Shown here piece by piece: positions 43,001 to 55,689 of a DNA stretch of 64,000 bases. Under the pieces are notes generated by a model. That model did no database searches. It saw nothing but the letters and a program-made list of their open reading frames with translations, and was not told the DNA's origin. The stretch lies in contig CAUEEP010000924.1 of NCBI GenBank assembly GCA_958450365.1, positions 1,126,501 to 1,190,500 on the forward strand. The letters run 5' to 3'. How positions within the stretch are numbered: the stretch's first letter is position 1; each line of letters begins with the position of its first letter. The position numbers and the translations under genes are program-made. Origin of the DNA: Mesorhabditis belari (lineage: Eukaryota > Nematoda > Chromadorea > Rhabditida > Rhabditidae).

Positions 43001-43615
43001 AAAATGGAAATGGAGAAAGGAGAGGATGGAGATGGAAAGAAGGCCTGGTAGGTAGGGAAAGAGATGGACGGTCAGCCGAGCCCTCCTTACAGTGCAACCC
43101 TTACCCAACCCCTACCCAACACAGTCCACCTCTACCCCAAGGAGAGGCCAACACCGGTGGACGGTCACCTTGCCCCCTTCCTTTTACCCCTTCTCTTTCA
43201 CTCAAGACATGTTCCTCAAACAATACCTTTCTCGTTTCTTCTCTTTTCCACACAGTGTCGAGTCACTTCTTTGAGATGTATCACAGGTGTGGAAAAGCAC
43301 TCTTTCGACAATATTGCAAAAACAGAGTCACCAGTGACGTCAAATCAGTACTGTAGTCGATTTTTCTTAGGGTAGTGATTTAGTGATTATTTGGTGGTTT
43401 AGATATAAACCTGATTACAGCAATAATAGTTGGTTCAGTGGTTTGGGATTGGGAGAGTAGAGACGACTCCACGGCACACTCCGACAGCTCGTTCACATTG
43501 CTTTTATACAGAACTCCGTCTCGGGCGTTCGTCTTGCACACAATGAAGTTGAACGAATAGAATCGTCAGTCGAACGCATATTAAATCTCGCACAGTAGGC
43601 GTTCGCCATCAAAGA

Positions 43616-43742
43616 TGTGTGGCTGGCTATTTCCATCCAATGGCTGGCCATTTCCATTCGATGGCTGGCCATTTCCATCCAATGGCTGGCCATTTCCATT
43701 CGATGGCTGGCCATTTCCATCCGATGGCTGACCATTTCCATC
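43616..43742. repeat. Minisatellite, 20-bp unit ATGGCTGGCCATTTCCATCC
   Basis: About six units, each containing an ATGGC/GCCAT palindrome. Confidence 0.85.
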
Positions 43743-43787
43743 TGTTCTGATCGGATCTCGATCACGAGATCGTCACGACAGAAGGAT

Positions 43788-43895
43788 TCTAGAGACTAGA
43801 TTCTAGAGATTAGATTCTAGAGACTAGATTCTAGAGATTAGATTCTAGAGATTAGCTTCTAGAGACTAGATTCTAGAGATTAGCTTCTAGAGATT
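43788..43895. repeat. Minisatellite, ~14-bp unit GAGACTAGATTCTA
   Basis: About seven units alternating GACTAGA and GATTAGA/GATTAGC. Confidence 0.85.
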
Positions 43896-44744
43896 GTCTG
43901 TAGATGAGCTAGATATTAGACTTTTGAGCACTTTTAACTTTTGAGCAGTTCTTGGGATTAGCTTGACTAAAGTGAAGCTTGACTAAGCTTGACTAACGTA
44001 ATCTAGAGCTAAAGTGGAAGCAAATCTTGAGTTTATTTTGATAACTTTTAAAAACCTTAAGCATTAGACTTGTAAATTTTGTCTTTAAGTAAATCTTGAA
44101 GTAAATCTTGAAGTAAACCTTGAGGAAATCTTGAGCACTGCCATTTAGGTTTCTAAATCTTTGCCAAAATGCGATGTCGGCTTTGGCAAAGGCGCTAATG
44201 AAGTGGCTTGTAGCTGGTAAAGATATAGAAAAGAGGAAAAGGATTGTCGAAAGGGATTGTCGAAAAGGATTGTCGAAAAGGAGATTGTCGAAAGGGATTC
44301 TCGAGAAGGAAAGTGTCTCTTCATTCCCAGAAATCCGCAATATGAGTGGCGGGGATTACCAGTGGATTACCTATTTATTCCTTGGTCCCCCACTTCACTC
44401 CCCTGTTCGGATAAACCTTCTAGGCACCAGCCGGACTCCCTCTCTATCCCCCTTTGGATAACAATAGGCCATTCATAACATAAAAATCAATGCTGACTCG
44501 TGGATTGACTGAATTCTATATGATCTCTGAATATGAGAGAGGCAATTGTTTTGAATAGAAATTGATCGCCGGGTTTTTTTGGGCTTGAGATATTGAAATT
44601 GAAATATTGAGAAGCTGGATTGAGTAAAGGGATAGATAAAGAGCTAAAGTAATAGATAAAGAGCTAAAGTAATAGATAAACTTAAATAATAAATTGATAA
44701 AGACAAAAGATTGGATGTTTTTAAGCGTCTGACAAGGGTCAACG

Positions 44745-44850
44745 AGTCTCTCGAGACCAAATCCAAGGCTGGGACTCGAACTTGAGAGGAAAAAAAGGTA
44801 CTTGGTTTTCTAGGCTAGCCACTAGGCCTCTAAAGCAATTGTTTAGCCAG
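44745..44850 (-). mobile_element. tRNA-like element
   Basis: The minus strand shows GGCCTAGTGGCTAGCCTAG (A box) and CAAGTTCGAGTCCCAGCC (B box) with a T-rich insertion in place of the anticodon arm. Confidence 0.35.
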
Positions 44851-45236
44851 CGTATAACAGCTTCTTAACAGCTTTAACAGCTTCTGTCGAATTCTTAAGC
44901 TTAAAAGCGAACAAGTAACCGAATGACGAGTCAGAAACAAAGCCAAAGTTTGGCTAAAGATTAGAGTCAAATTCATGACTTCGATTAAGGTTGCAAGCTT
45001 TAAATAAGCTTAAGTTTTATGCTTTAAATATATCGAATTGAATCTTTAAATATATCTAGTTGAATCTTTAATCTTATCACAAGAATTGAAGTGTTTTTCC
45101 CCAGGAAAACAGAGCGTTGAAAGTCCTCAAATTTTCCCTCAAAAAAAAGAGTCACTTTTTTGTCGAATTTCAATGAATTTATCTAAAAAAACTAACAAAT
45201 TAGCATAAAAGAAATCAAGAAAATAAAGAAACCCAA

Positions 45237-45361
45237 CTACCGTATTCTCTCTAATAGAGGTGCCCTCTTTAATAGTAGTGCACTCTTTAATAGTATTGTG
45301 GTCCAGGAGGGGTTCAAAAAATAAAAAAAGTGCGCACTACTATTAGAGAGAATACGGTAGG
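45237..45361. mobile_element. MITE family X, short palindromic form
   Basis: CTACCGTATTCTCTCTAATA at 45237 is mirrored by its inverted complement ending at 45360. The ends match the family X termini, with a short interior of tandem AATAGTAGTGC-like pieces. Confidence 0.65.
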
Positions 45362-45439
45362 TATCTGATCTTTTTTCGCTTAAATTCAAATCAGAAAGCT
45401 CGTTGAAGCAAACTCGTTGACGCAAACTCGTTGAAAAGT

Positions 45440-45735
45440 TTAATTGATTGCCTTTTAGTTGATTGCCTTTAGTTGATTGCCTTTAGTTGATTGCCTTTTT
45501 TTTTGCCGGCAAACAATAGCCATCAATAATAGCCATGAGTAAACAATAGCTATCAATAATAGCCATCAATAATAGCCATCAATAATAGCCATGAGAGTTT
45601 GTGCATTGATTGAAATAATTTAAATGATTGTAATGATTGAAATGATTGAAATGATTGAAATGATTGTAATGATTTAAATGATTTAAATATTTGAAATGAT
45701 TGAAATGATTGAGATGATTAAAATGTTTGAAATGA
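45440..45735. repeat. Three short repeat tracts
   Basis: TTGATTGCCTTTAG units (45440-45500), AATAGCCATCAATAAT units (45522-45595) and GAAATGATTG units (45600-45735). Confidence 0.75.
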
Positions 45736-46205
45736 TTCCACAAATTCTTCAGATTCTTCAAAAATTTATTCCACCACACAACAAGTATTTAATTACGAAT
45801 AATGGTATGAAAAATTGCCCACAAAACACTAAAGAATTCGATGTTGAAGTTGAAGCAAAGAAAACAACAAAAAAAAAAACGCACGCATAGTTTTGTAGGA
45901 AAAAATGGGGAAAAAACGCGAGTCAAGAACCTATGTTTTGCACATTTTTGCTATAGAAAATGAGAAAATGAAATGAAAAAGATGGATATAGAAACAGAAA
46001 TCCTAGATAAGAAATCAAAAAAGTAATACTTTCAGTCAAAAAAAAAATAATACTGTACAACGATAAAGCTGTAGACCAAAAAAATAGGAAAAAAAAAAGA
46101 GAAAAATCGGATTTTTTGGAAAAAAAGATTGAGAAAAAGGCATTCGTTGAATAGAAATCTCTTTGAAAATGAAAAATAATTCGATATTTTGAGTATTATG
46201 AAACT

Positions 46206-46500
46206 ATAGAAGGTTTAGAAACATTAGAAACGTTAGAGGCTTTAGAAACATTAGAAATGTTAGAAGGTTTAGAAGGTTTAGAAGGTTTAGAAGGTTTAGA
46301 AGGTTTAGAAACATTAGAAACGTTCGAAACGTTCGAAACATTAGAAACATTCGAAACGTTAGAAGCTTTAGAGACTCTAGAAGGTTTAGAAACGTTAGAA
46401 GGTTTAGAAAGATTAGAAACGTCGTTAGAAACATTAGAAACATTAGAAACATTAGAAGCTTTAGAATCGTTAGAAACATTAGAAACATTAGAAACTTTTA
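46206..46500. repeat. Minisatellite, 9-bp unit AAACATTAG
   Basis: About 32 diverged units (AAACATTAG, AAGGTTTAG, AAACGTTCG); the 9-bp period produces false Leu-Glu-Thr frames. Confidence 0.85.
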
Positions 46501-46776
46501 AACTATCGGATAACACAATTGAAATATGGCAAACCGGAGGATTTTTTCGGGGATTAGTTAGAGAAAGAGATTTAAATTCGTTGACGAAATTTGCATTTAC
46601 TTGTGGCACAAATGAGAGCGCTGAGAATTGGTGACGAGAAATGTGGATTTTCGGGGGATTTTGTTAAGAAGTTGATGAGGAAATCGTTTGACTTGACTAT
46701 CATTTCACTATAAGCCTTCATTTGCGTGTACTGTGCTTGACTTTGTACCTATCTTGAACAAGTACAATACGATAGA

Positions 46777-47012
46777 CTTAGCTAGATATCTAGACTTAGC
46801 TAGATATCTAGACTTAACTAGATATCTAGACTTAGCTAGAGATCTAGATTTAGCTAGATATCTAGACTTAGCTAGATATCTAGACTTAGCCAGAGATCTA
46901 GACTTAGCTAGAGATCTAGACTTAGCTAGAGATCTAGACCTAGCCAGACATCTAGACTTAGCTAGACATCTAGCCTTAGCCAGACCTCTAGACTTAGCCA
47001 GACATCTAGACT
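46777..47012. repeat. Minisatellite, 18-bp unit ACTTAGCTAGATATCTAG
   Basis: About 13 units, each with the palindrome CTAGATATCTAG. Confidence 0.9.
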
Positions 47013-47421
47013 TATCAAAGAGCCACAGTAAGCCCATTGAGCTAACAATTACAGTAATCTACAGCCATCAATCACAGTAAACAAAAGCTATTAGTTACAG
47101 TAATCTATAGCTATTAGTCACAGTAAACTAAAGTTATCAGTCACAGTAATCTAACGCTATCAATTACAGCAATCTACAGCCATCACTACAGTAATCTAAA
47201 TCTTATCACCTTATCCAAGCCACTTTATTTCCAATCATCAACTCCTCAACTTCACAAAAACATTACAAACCGGTACCCGCTTAGCAAAGTGTAGCTAGGT
47301 TGGGGTCATTTTTGATTAAACACGCCTGACAGTGACTCCTGAATTACAAGAAAGATATTCAAGATCATTAGCTCATGAAAAACAGGTTACTGTCAGATTT
47401 GTTTTGCAAAAGAAAAGAAAC

Positions 47422-50400
47422 CTAAGTGGAGGCGAGGTGATGGGACAACGGGGCGAGCGTTTGCGGTAATTGTTGGGTCATACCACTTAAAGCACCCATA
47501 TCTGTCAAGCCATAGCTCATCATTGGATTCGTGGCCGCTGCGTAGAAAGCGGCTGGGTCTTTCGTTGGATCGTAGTACGGCGCTCGGAAAGCTCCATCGG
47601 GTGAGTCGGATGGAGGAGCGGTTACGTCTTGTGTTGTCACCTGAATTGCGGAAAGTTAGGACCAGATCGAGAGATCGAGATTAGGACCGGAACGACTAGG
47701 ATTAAGACCGCGCAGACCCACGCAGGAACGACCGCGCAAAAGGCGCCTAAGACCCAAAAACTCATACTTACAGAGTCCTATCAAGACTTTAGCCACTTAT
47801 AACTCCTGCCAGAACAACGCCCAGCAAAAATGGAAAGCAGATTCGGAATCAGCGTGAAATTCTGCGTCGAATGGTACAGGTTGCATGTCATTTCACCGTC
47901 ATTGACCGGCTCAATTGCTCGATACACATTTTCTTCCAAACATTTCCCCTTCTACTCACCTCATTCTCGGTCTTCAGCACTCCAGTTAGCGAGGGCATAA
48001 ATCCTTGAGCGGCAAAAGCTTGGGTGTACTGTGATGGAGAAGTGGATCCACTGAGATAATTTGGGAACGAGGTCATCATATCGAAACCGGGTCGAGAGTA
48101 CAACGCCGCGTAGTCGTACGAAGAATAGGAAGGGGTTTGAGTCGTTGTTTGTGGCCAAGCGCTTTGCATCTGCAAAAGAAAATTGTTGACAGTTTCTTCA
48201 TTTTTATCCTGTAAACCATTGACTCACCTGTGGATAGACATTTGTTTTCATTGTCTCAAGGAATCCGGTGCCGAGTTGACCGGGTTTCTTTTGGATGGCT
48301 TTCGTCTTTCTTCTTGGCCGGTATTTGTAGTCGGGATGCTCCTGGAAAAGAAAATTCTTTTCAAAGATTCAATTGAACTCTAGCTTTTTAAGCTTAGGCT
48401 TAGGCTTTAGGCTAGGTTTCAGCAGGCTTTAGTAGGTTTAGGCTTAGGCTTAGGCTTAGGCTTTGTGCTTAGGCTTAGGCTTTAAGCTTTAGGCTTAGGC
48501 TTTAGGCTTAGTCTTTGGCTTAGGCTTTAGGCTTGGACTTAGTGCAAAGGCTGGCGGCTAGCGCCACGCACTTAGTCTATTCGTGTTTGGGCTGAACCCC
48601 ATTTTGGCGAGCCAGCTCTTAGGCTTTAGGCTTAGGCTCAGGCTTAGGCTCAGGCCCAGGCTCAGGCCAGGCTCAGGTCAGGCCAGGCCAGACCAGGCTC
48701 AGACTCAGGCTTAGGCCTAGGCTCAGGCTCAGACTCAGGCTTAGACTCAGGCTTAAGCTCAGACTTAGGCTCAGGTTTAGGCTTTAAGCTTTAGGCCTAG
48801 GCTTTAGGCTTAGTCTTTGGCTTAGGCTTTAGGCTTGGACTTAGTGCAAAGGCTAGCGGCTAGCGCCTCGCACTTAGTCTATTCGTGTTTGGGCTGAACC
48901 CCCATTTTCGGAATCTGAGCCAGCTCTTAGGCTTTAGGCTTAGGCTCAGGCTTAGGCTCAGGCCCAGGCTCAGGCTCAGGCTCAGGTTCAGGCTCAGGCT
49001 CAGACTCAGGCTCAGACTCAGGCTTAGGCCTAGGCTCAGGCTCAGACTCAGGCTTAGGCCTAGGCTTAAACTTTAGCAGTTTTTGGGCAGAGTATCATTA
49101 TTGTGTCATTGCTGTGTATCATTTTTTCAATTCAACATTGTCACTTTTTCATGCTTACATGGAGAAAGTATTGATATAACTTTGTTTTAACTTCACTACT
49201 GTTAGTTGAGAAGACTGGCAGCTCAGAGAGAGAGAGAGTCAAGAGTTATTTGCACTTGGGTGAACACACATGGAGACCCTGTGACTGACTCGAAGATTCA
49301 AAAGAAAAGGAAAAGAGATGAGAAAAGAGATACGTGAGTTCTCGACACCCCAAGAGATACTGTATAGATGATTAGAGATCGGATAAATCTGAATGTTACT
49401 TGAGAAAAAAGGATAGTGGTGGTTCTAGGCACGATTTAGACTGAATTATTTCTAAATTTATTCAAGAAATGTCAAATTTTCGTAATTTTCCTTTCAGTTT
49501 ACTTCAAGAGCACTTAATTTTCTAAAGAAAAAGTGTTAGATTCGCTTGAAAACAGAGTTTTGATCTAGAAATCTATTTTGATCCAAGAAGATTCACTGCT
49601 TTTATCACTACTTTATCTAAAGTAGTCACTAAAGCTTCTAAAGTCACTTTAGTTTACTTTTAATGATTAAAACGAAGAACAAACCTTCATGTGAATCGCT
49701 CGTAATCTCTTTGCCTCATCAATAAATGGCCGTTTGTCATTGTCACTCAATTGTTTCCACTCAGTGCCCAATCGTTTTGAGATTTCAGAGTTGTGCATCT
49801 AGAAAAAGAATGGTAAACTTGGAAAATGTGGATTGTTGTTTGTGATTTGTGATTTTAGATTGTTAATATGCCAATCAAAATGATGAAAATAGCGTTTTGA
49901 TTATGAATTTGTACAAAAATTGACAAGTTATAGGTCGAAAATGAATCTAAAATGGTCTAACTAGTCGTTAAACTGATCTAACTAGTCGTTAAACTGATCT
50001 AACTAGTTGTTAAGCTGGTCTAACTAGTCGTTAAACTGGTCTAACTAGTCTAACTAGTCGTTAAACTGGTCTAACTAGTCGTTAAACTGGTCTAACTAGT
50101 CGTTAAACTGGTCTAACTAGTCTAACTAGTCGTTAAACTGGTCTAACTAGTCGTTAAACTGGTCTAACTAGTCTAACTAGTCGTTAAACTGGTCTAACTA
50201 GTCGTTAAACTGGTCTAACTAGTCGTTCAACTGATCTAACTAGTCGTTAAACTGGTCTAGCTAGTCGTTAAACTGAGAAAATCAAGTACAACATCAAGTT
50301 GTTATCGAATTTTTCACTAAAGCAACACTTTACAATACTTATTTTATCAAAGAAAAGCACAGTTTAGTGAGTAGAGTTTGCTGTAAAAGCTCTAAAATCA

Positions 50401-53400
50401 AGATCGATCTAGATCTTTACAAAGTTCTGAGTTTCAATCTCAATCTTCTCTTTTAACCCTATCAAATCTATTCCCAATCTATTGCCCAATCCCAATCAAT
50501 CCCAATGAAAGAAAAGCACAGTTTAGTGAGTAGAGTTTACTTCATTTCTTTCATTCTTCATTCCTTTCTTCATTCTTCATTTCTTAATACAATTCCCCAA
50601 GCCCAATTGTGTTCAATTTCCTATAAAGCACTCAATTTCCTATCAAAAACAGATCAATAACCTATAGATCAATAACCTATAGGTATCACCGAACTCAAGC
50701 AGAGAAAGAAGCATTTCTCTGCCGCTTTCCCCGATCTTTCTCGGTGAATCAATGTATTACACGTAACCAGATTCCTCGAGCCGATTTTCTCTATTTCTTC
50801 TAGATTGTGGCTGACTGAGGCAAGCCGGGCGCACCCCTCTCTTCCCCATTTCCCCCAACCTACAGTAATCCTTCCCCTTTCTTGGATAAGCGTCGAGACG
50901 GGTGAAGGCTGAAAAAGAGGCGGAAGTCAAATTGGGACCCCCATTTTCACCTCTAGATTCTCAAAAGTCTCAAAAGCTTTTCAAAATGGATAACAAAGTT
51001 TCTGAAGATCAAGAAACTTTAGGAATATGGAGTAGATCAAGAAGTTGAGAGTTGTGAAGGAAAGATTCAGCAATTAAGCAGATTTAAGCAGTAGAGTTAG
51101 TTCGAAATTCGTTTAAAATAAGTTAATTAGTTGAGAGTTTAGTTTAAAAATGGGTTTAGCTTTTAATAGATACATAAATTAACGGCTAAAATAAAAACTA
51201 AGCTGAAAAGGGATTAATAGCTAACTAGCTAACAGCTAACAGCTAACAGCTAACAGCTAACAGCTAACAGCTAACAGCTATAACAGCTAACAGCTAACAG
51301 CTAACAGCTATAACAGCTAACAGCTAACAGCTATAACAGCTAACAGCTAACAGCTAACAGCTATAACAGCTAACAAGTTCTTTCAAGTCTTGAAAAGCTT
51401 TGATTGACTTTGATTGACATCTAGACTTTGATCGACTTCATTTTTCACATCAATGCAGTAGAAATATTAACAATCTCAATGCTAACAATCTTAATGCTAA
51501 CAATCTTCTGATCTTCTGATCTTTGTTTCTATGAGATCTAGTAAAACGATTCGGTAAAAAGGAGAAAACTAGTATCAACTAGTAGCAAAACGATTGATTG
51601 ATTAACAAAATGATTTCAAATGATTTCAAACATGATTCAATTCAAGTTAAAGGATTTCTGAGCTTATTTCAATGTCTTTATAGCTACTTTATAGCTTCAT
51701 AGCTACAATATTAGGCAGTGGGGAAGTTTAAGCTTAAATCAAGCTTAAATCAAGGTTAAATCAAGCTCAAATCAAGCTCAAATCAAGCTCAACTCAAGCT
51801 TAGATCAAGCTCAACTCAAGCTTAAACCAAGCTTTGATCAAGCTCAACTCAAGCTTAACCCAAGCTTAAATCAAACTCAAATCAAACTCAACTCAAGCTC
51901 AACTCAAGCTTAAATCAAACTCAACTCAAGCTTTGATCAAGCTCAACTCAAGCTTTGATCAAGCTCAACTCAAGCTTAACCCAAGCTCAACTCAAACTCA
52001 ACTTAAGCTCAACTTAAGCTCAAAATCCTTATTACCAACCTTTCTCAAAGTGAATGCTTTTAAGGGTAAGAGTTTCAGGGTAAGTGTAAGGAAAGAGAAG
52101 AGGCTGAAACTAGCCTCTACATCTAAAAGGTCTAAAAGATCTTTTAGATCTAGTTGTTGAGAAAGAGAGCCGACAAGGAGTGACCGGTAATTCGTGGTTG
52201 TAATCGGAGAAGTTGGAGAGAATTTTGAGACGAAAAAGGGTAAGGGGAATTGGGTGGATAGGCGGTGGCTCTCAAGGTAGATGGAAGCCACAATTACAGA
52301 GGTCGATCAAATGCTCAAATGGACATGATGGGGATGAGATGGAAGAAAAAGAAATGAGCTTGTTGCTGACGCTGAGAAATGTTGCTTTTTGCAAAAGAAA
52401 TCTAAATATTAGGCAGTGGGAAAGTTGCTCAAGTCTTGCAAATCTTGAAAAATGTAGAAAATGCAGAAATCTTTCAATTTTAACCGTTAACAATTTGTAA
52501 ATTCTCGAATATTTCAATAAAAACGATCGATTGAATAGAACTAGATAGTATTTTTAAAAGTTCTATACTAATTTTTGAATGTAAAACATTCTATTGAACG
52601 AGTTTTATAGATAGAATTAGTTAGAATTTGCTTTAGAGTGCTTAAAGCAAGCTTTTATATGAAATCAACTAAACAAATAGCGAAAGAAATGCTAATTTTA
52701 AATGTAAAACATTCTGTTGAACGAGTTTTATAGATAGAATTAGATAGAACTTGCTTTAGAGTGCTTAAAGCAAGCTTCTATATGAAATCAACTAAACAAT
52801 TAGCAACTAAACAATAAAACTAAAGCTAAACTAAAGCTAAACTAAAGCTAAACAAAGCTAAACAAAGCTAAACAAAGCTAAACAAAGCTAAGCTTCTAAA
52901 CTAAGCAATTCTCAAGAGTGAATACCTCAAATTCCGTTTTTCATATAGAATTTTGTAACAAATTTAGCTAGAAAATATCTCTAAAAGAAGTAGAAAAACG
53001 TGTGAATCTTTTCCCAATGGTTTTCTGAGTTTTTTTTCTGGTTCAAGAAAAAAGTGACAGAGATTGGGAAAGGTTTTGCTGAATTGCCGAATTTGCTGAA
53101 TATCTTTGCCTTTAGATCTTAACCTTTAGATCTTAGCCTTTAGATCTTAGCCTTGGATCTTAACCTTTAGATCTTAGCCTTAATACCTTTACATCTTAGC
53201 CTTATCTTAGCTTTAAGAGCTTAGCCTTAACATCTTAGCTTTAACATTTTAGCCTTAATATCTTATCCTTGATATCTTAGCCTTGATATCTTAGCCTTAA
53301 TATCTTAGCCTTAACATCTTATCCTTAATATCTTAGCCTTAAGGTCCTAGCTTTTAACATCTTAGCCTTATCTTAGCTTTAAGCTCTTAGCCTTAAGATC

Positions 53401-54581
53401 CTAGCTTTAACATCTTAGCCTTAACATCTTAGCCTTGATATCTTAGCCTTAAGATCCTAGCTTTAACATCTTAGCCTTATCTTAGCTTTAAGCTCTTAGC
53501 CTTAACATCTTAGCCTTAACATCTTAGCCTTAACATCTTAGCCTTGATATCTTAATACCCACCTTTGGATTCTCTTGTGCCATTTTGCGGCGTTGTCCTC
53601 GACTCCATACCATAAAAGCGTTCATTGGGCGTTTCACTCGATCTTGATCTTTTTTCCCGTCTTTACCGCCTAAACCTATACAAAATTTCGATGATGATTT
53701 TGCAAAGATCATAGGATTTGATCTAATTGATAACAAGAATGATTGATATTGAATATTTGGTAAGGTAGAAATAAGCGATGCTTATAGACTGGTTCAAAAA
53801 CTTTACCAAAAAGTTGTTAAAGCAATACAATTGTCAGCTGGAAAGCTTTTCTGGAAAGCTGGAAAGCTGAAAGCCATCTAATTCTAAGCTTAATAGTAAA
53901 TTTGAATACGTATTCATTCTAAAATTCTAGTAAATTCTATTCTATTCTATTCTATTCTATTAAACTCTATTCTATTCTATTAAATCCTATTCTATTCTAT
54001 TCTATTCTATTCTATTCTATTACGGCCCTGAGTCAATTTCTTTTGATAGTTGGCCTCTAAAAGCAAAAACTATTCTAGATAATGGACTTGTTCAACTGTA
54101 AAGGCTTATAAAGTTATCCACTTTACGCCTGAATCTCTAGAATCTCTAGAAAATCGATCTATTTGATCTAAACATTGATCTAATATCTAAAAATTGATCT
54201 AACATTGATCTAACATTGATTTAACATTGATTTAACATCTAAAAATTGATCTAACATTGATCTAACATTGATTTAAGATCCAGAAATCGATCTAACATCT
54301 AAAAATTGATCTAATCTCTATTACCAAACAGTTATCTAATATCTAAAGTCTTAAACGATTCACTTAATCTCCAAAAAACTCTTTCTCAATCTAAGCTGCT
54401 CTAAGCTAAGCCCTTAAAAATTCAAAAATCAAAAAAACCAACCAGAATCCGGTGAATCCGGTCCTCCAATCAGATCATCGTGCACCGGAATACTCGATGT
54501 AGCTGTAGGTGGCAAGAAATTGCTCATATAGAGCTGCTGATAGCTTTCCAGCTTCATATGGTGTTCTGGGTCCATCATCAT
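47422..54581 (-). CDS. sox-2: SoxB1 HMG-box transcription factor (sox-2-like), 6 exons
   Basis: Minus-strand gene for a 302-residue transcription factor. Exons in order: 54581-54443, 53675-53563, 49798-49685, 48341-48228, 48169-47960, 47640-47422; total 909 bases with every phase in agreement. The HMG box (about residues 59-137) is split over three exons and reads [16 protein letters not shown], then [11 protein letters not shown], then [14 protein letters not shown], which is diagnostic of group B Sox proteins; it bends DNA at ATTGTT-like sites. The N-terminus begins MMMDPEHH. The C-terminus is rich in Ser, Tyr, Ala and Pro, as in SoxB1 activation regions, and ends in a short alanine- and proline-rich stretch. 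The start is the first of three tandem ATGs. Introns 1-3 (0.8, 3.8 and 1.3 kb) are filled with minisatellites; introns 4 and 5 are short. A candidate polyadenylation signal (minus-strand AATAAA) lies at 47224-47229. SoxB2 cannot be wholly excluded without a tree. Confidence 0.96.
48384..49072. repeat. Degenerate TTAGGC/AGGCTC array in sox intron 3
   Basis: Runs of TTAGGC, TTTAGGC, CTCAGGC and CTCAGACTCAGGC. A ~340-bp segment including GCGCTAGCCGCTAGCC-like sequence and TTCGTGTTTGGGCTGAACCC occurs twice (about 48520-48625 and 48815-48925), so part of the array was duplicated. Confidence 0.8.
49945..50275. repeat. Minisatellite, 21-bp unit TAACTAGTCGTTAAACTGGT
   Basis: About 15 units (the listed 20 bases plus C) with 9-bp TCTAACTAG insertions; in sox intron 2. 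Confidence 0.9.
51225..51374. repeat. Minisatellite, 7-bp unit TAACAGC
   Basis: About 20 units with occasional TATAACAGC spacers; in sox intron 2. Confidence 0.9.
51728..52023. repeat. AAGCTCAACTC-type repeat in sox intron 2
   Basis: About 25 units of 11-12 bp (AAGCTTAAATC, AAGCTCAACTC). Confidence 0.85.
52580..52895. repeat. Duplicated ~100-bp block and AAACAAAGCT tract in sox intron 2
   Basis: GTAAAACATTCTATTGAACG ... CAAGCTTTTATATGAAATCA appears at 52580-52675 and again at 52701-52797. A (TAAACAAAGC)n tract follows at 52815-52890. Confidence 0.75.
53098..53556. repeat. Minisatellite, ~14-bp unit AGCCTTAACATCTT
   Basis: About 32 units with higher-order order (TATCTTAGCTTTAAGC blocks); it ends seven bases before the donor of sox exon 2. 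Confidence 0.85.
53933..54325. repeat. TCTAT tract and ATCTAACATTG repeat in sox intron 1
   Basis: (TCTAT)n at 53933-54020, then about ten units of ATTGATCTAACATT/ATCTAAAA at 54170-54320. Confidence 0.8.
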
Positions 54582-54589
54582 TGTGATGT

Positions 54590-54632
54590 ATTCAACGTAT
54601 TCAGAGTATTCAACGTATTCAGAGTATTCAAA
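54590..54632. repeat. Short repeat at the sox translation start
   Basis: ATTCAACGTATTCAGAGTAT is repeated about twice, 9 bases upstream of the first ATG on the minus strand. It lies in the presumed 5' UTR or promoter. Confidence 0.6.
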
Positions 54633-55046
54633 TCAAAGTCCAATAGGTGGGAGATGAAAAGAAGGACTTGAGGAAGGGAAAAAAAAGAGAAGAGTCTCCC
54701 AAACACAATAGCGCTCATCGGTGGGGGGAGGGACCGGGCGGGGTGAAATGGGAGGAGTGGCTGAAAGGGGGAGGAGCGCCGCTCGTAGCCAATCCTGGCC
54801 AATCCAAGAAGAGCCTTCTCTTCGCCGTCTTTTTCTCTTCATCTTCATCACCATCGCCTACAAAAATTGTAAGTTTTATTTTGTTTTGTTTGAAGTTGAA
54901 AAGTGCAATTGAGATTTGAAAGAAGATAGATGTTGAAAGAAGAAAGTTTTTCATTGAACTCGATTCAATAAAGTGAAAAGATCAAATCAATTCATTAAAG
55001 GAGTCAAATTTTGATCTATGAATGAAGAAAAGGATAAAATAGTTTT

Positions 55047-55490
55047 AAAAGAATGGTTAAAGATGGTTAAAAGATGGTTAAAAGATGGTTAAAGATGGCT
55101 AAAGATGGCTAAAGATGGTTAAAGATGGTTAAAAGATGGTTAAAGATGGTTAAAGATGGTTAAAGATGGTTAAAAGATGGTTAAAGATGGTTAAAAGATG
55201 GTTAAAGATGGCTAAAGATGGTTAAAAGATTGTTAAAAGCTTTTAAAAGATCGTCAAATCTTTTAAAAGATCGTTAAAAGCTTTTAAAAGCTTTTAAAAT
55301 ATATAATCTAGGGTGTTTTTAACCTCAATTTCACTAGAAAAGTGTTGATTTCGGGTTAAAAGAAGAACTTGAAGAACTTTAACAACTTGAAGAACTTGAA
55401 GAGCTTGAAGAGCTTGAAGAACTTTAAGAACTTTAACAACTTTAACAACTTTTGCAACTTTAACAACTTTAACAACTTTAACTGGATTAA
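55047..55490. repeat. GATGGTTAAA array and GAACTTGAA array
   Basis: About 19 units of 10-11 bp at 55047-55235, then TTTAACAACTT/TTGAAGAAC units at 55365-55485. Confidence 0.85.
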
Positions 55491-55689
55491 TTTAAGTTTT
55501 CTATATCATTCTTGCTTTCAGAAATAGACTTTGAATTGATTTAGCACTTATAATAACACTAGAATCAAGATTTCAAAGTATTCTATAGGTTTCAAGTTTC
55601 GTAAACTAGCTGACAGCCTTTCTGGTTGATGAGGGCGAACTGGTTGACGTTTTTGACCTTTTAATATGGCAAAAGCTTTTCAATGATTG

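Noticed and set aside
43430..43560. Minus-strand frame reading YSFNFIVCKTNARDGVLY and onward
   Set aside because: Has a coding-like look but an in-frame stop just upstream, no acceptor and no recognised family.
46196..46634. Leu-Glu-Thr repeat open frame resembling a coiled coil
   Set aside because: 9-bp minisatellite; opposite strand equally open, no splice or start evidence.
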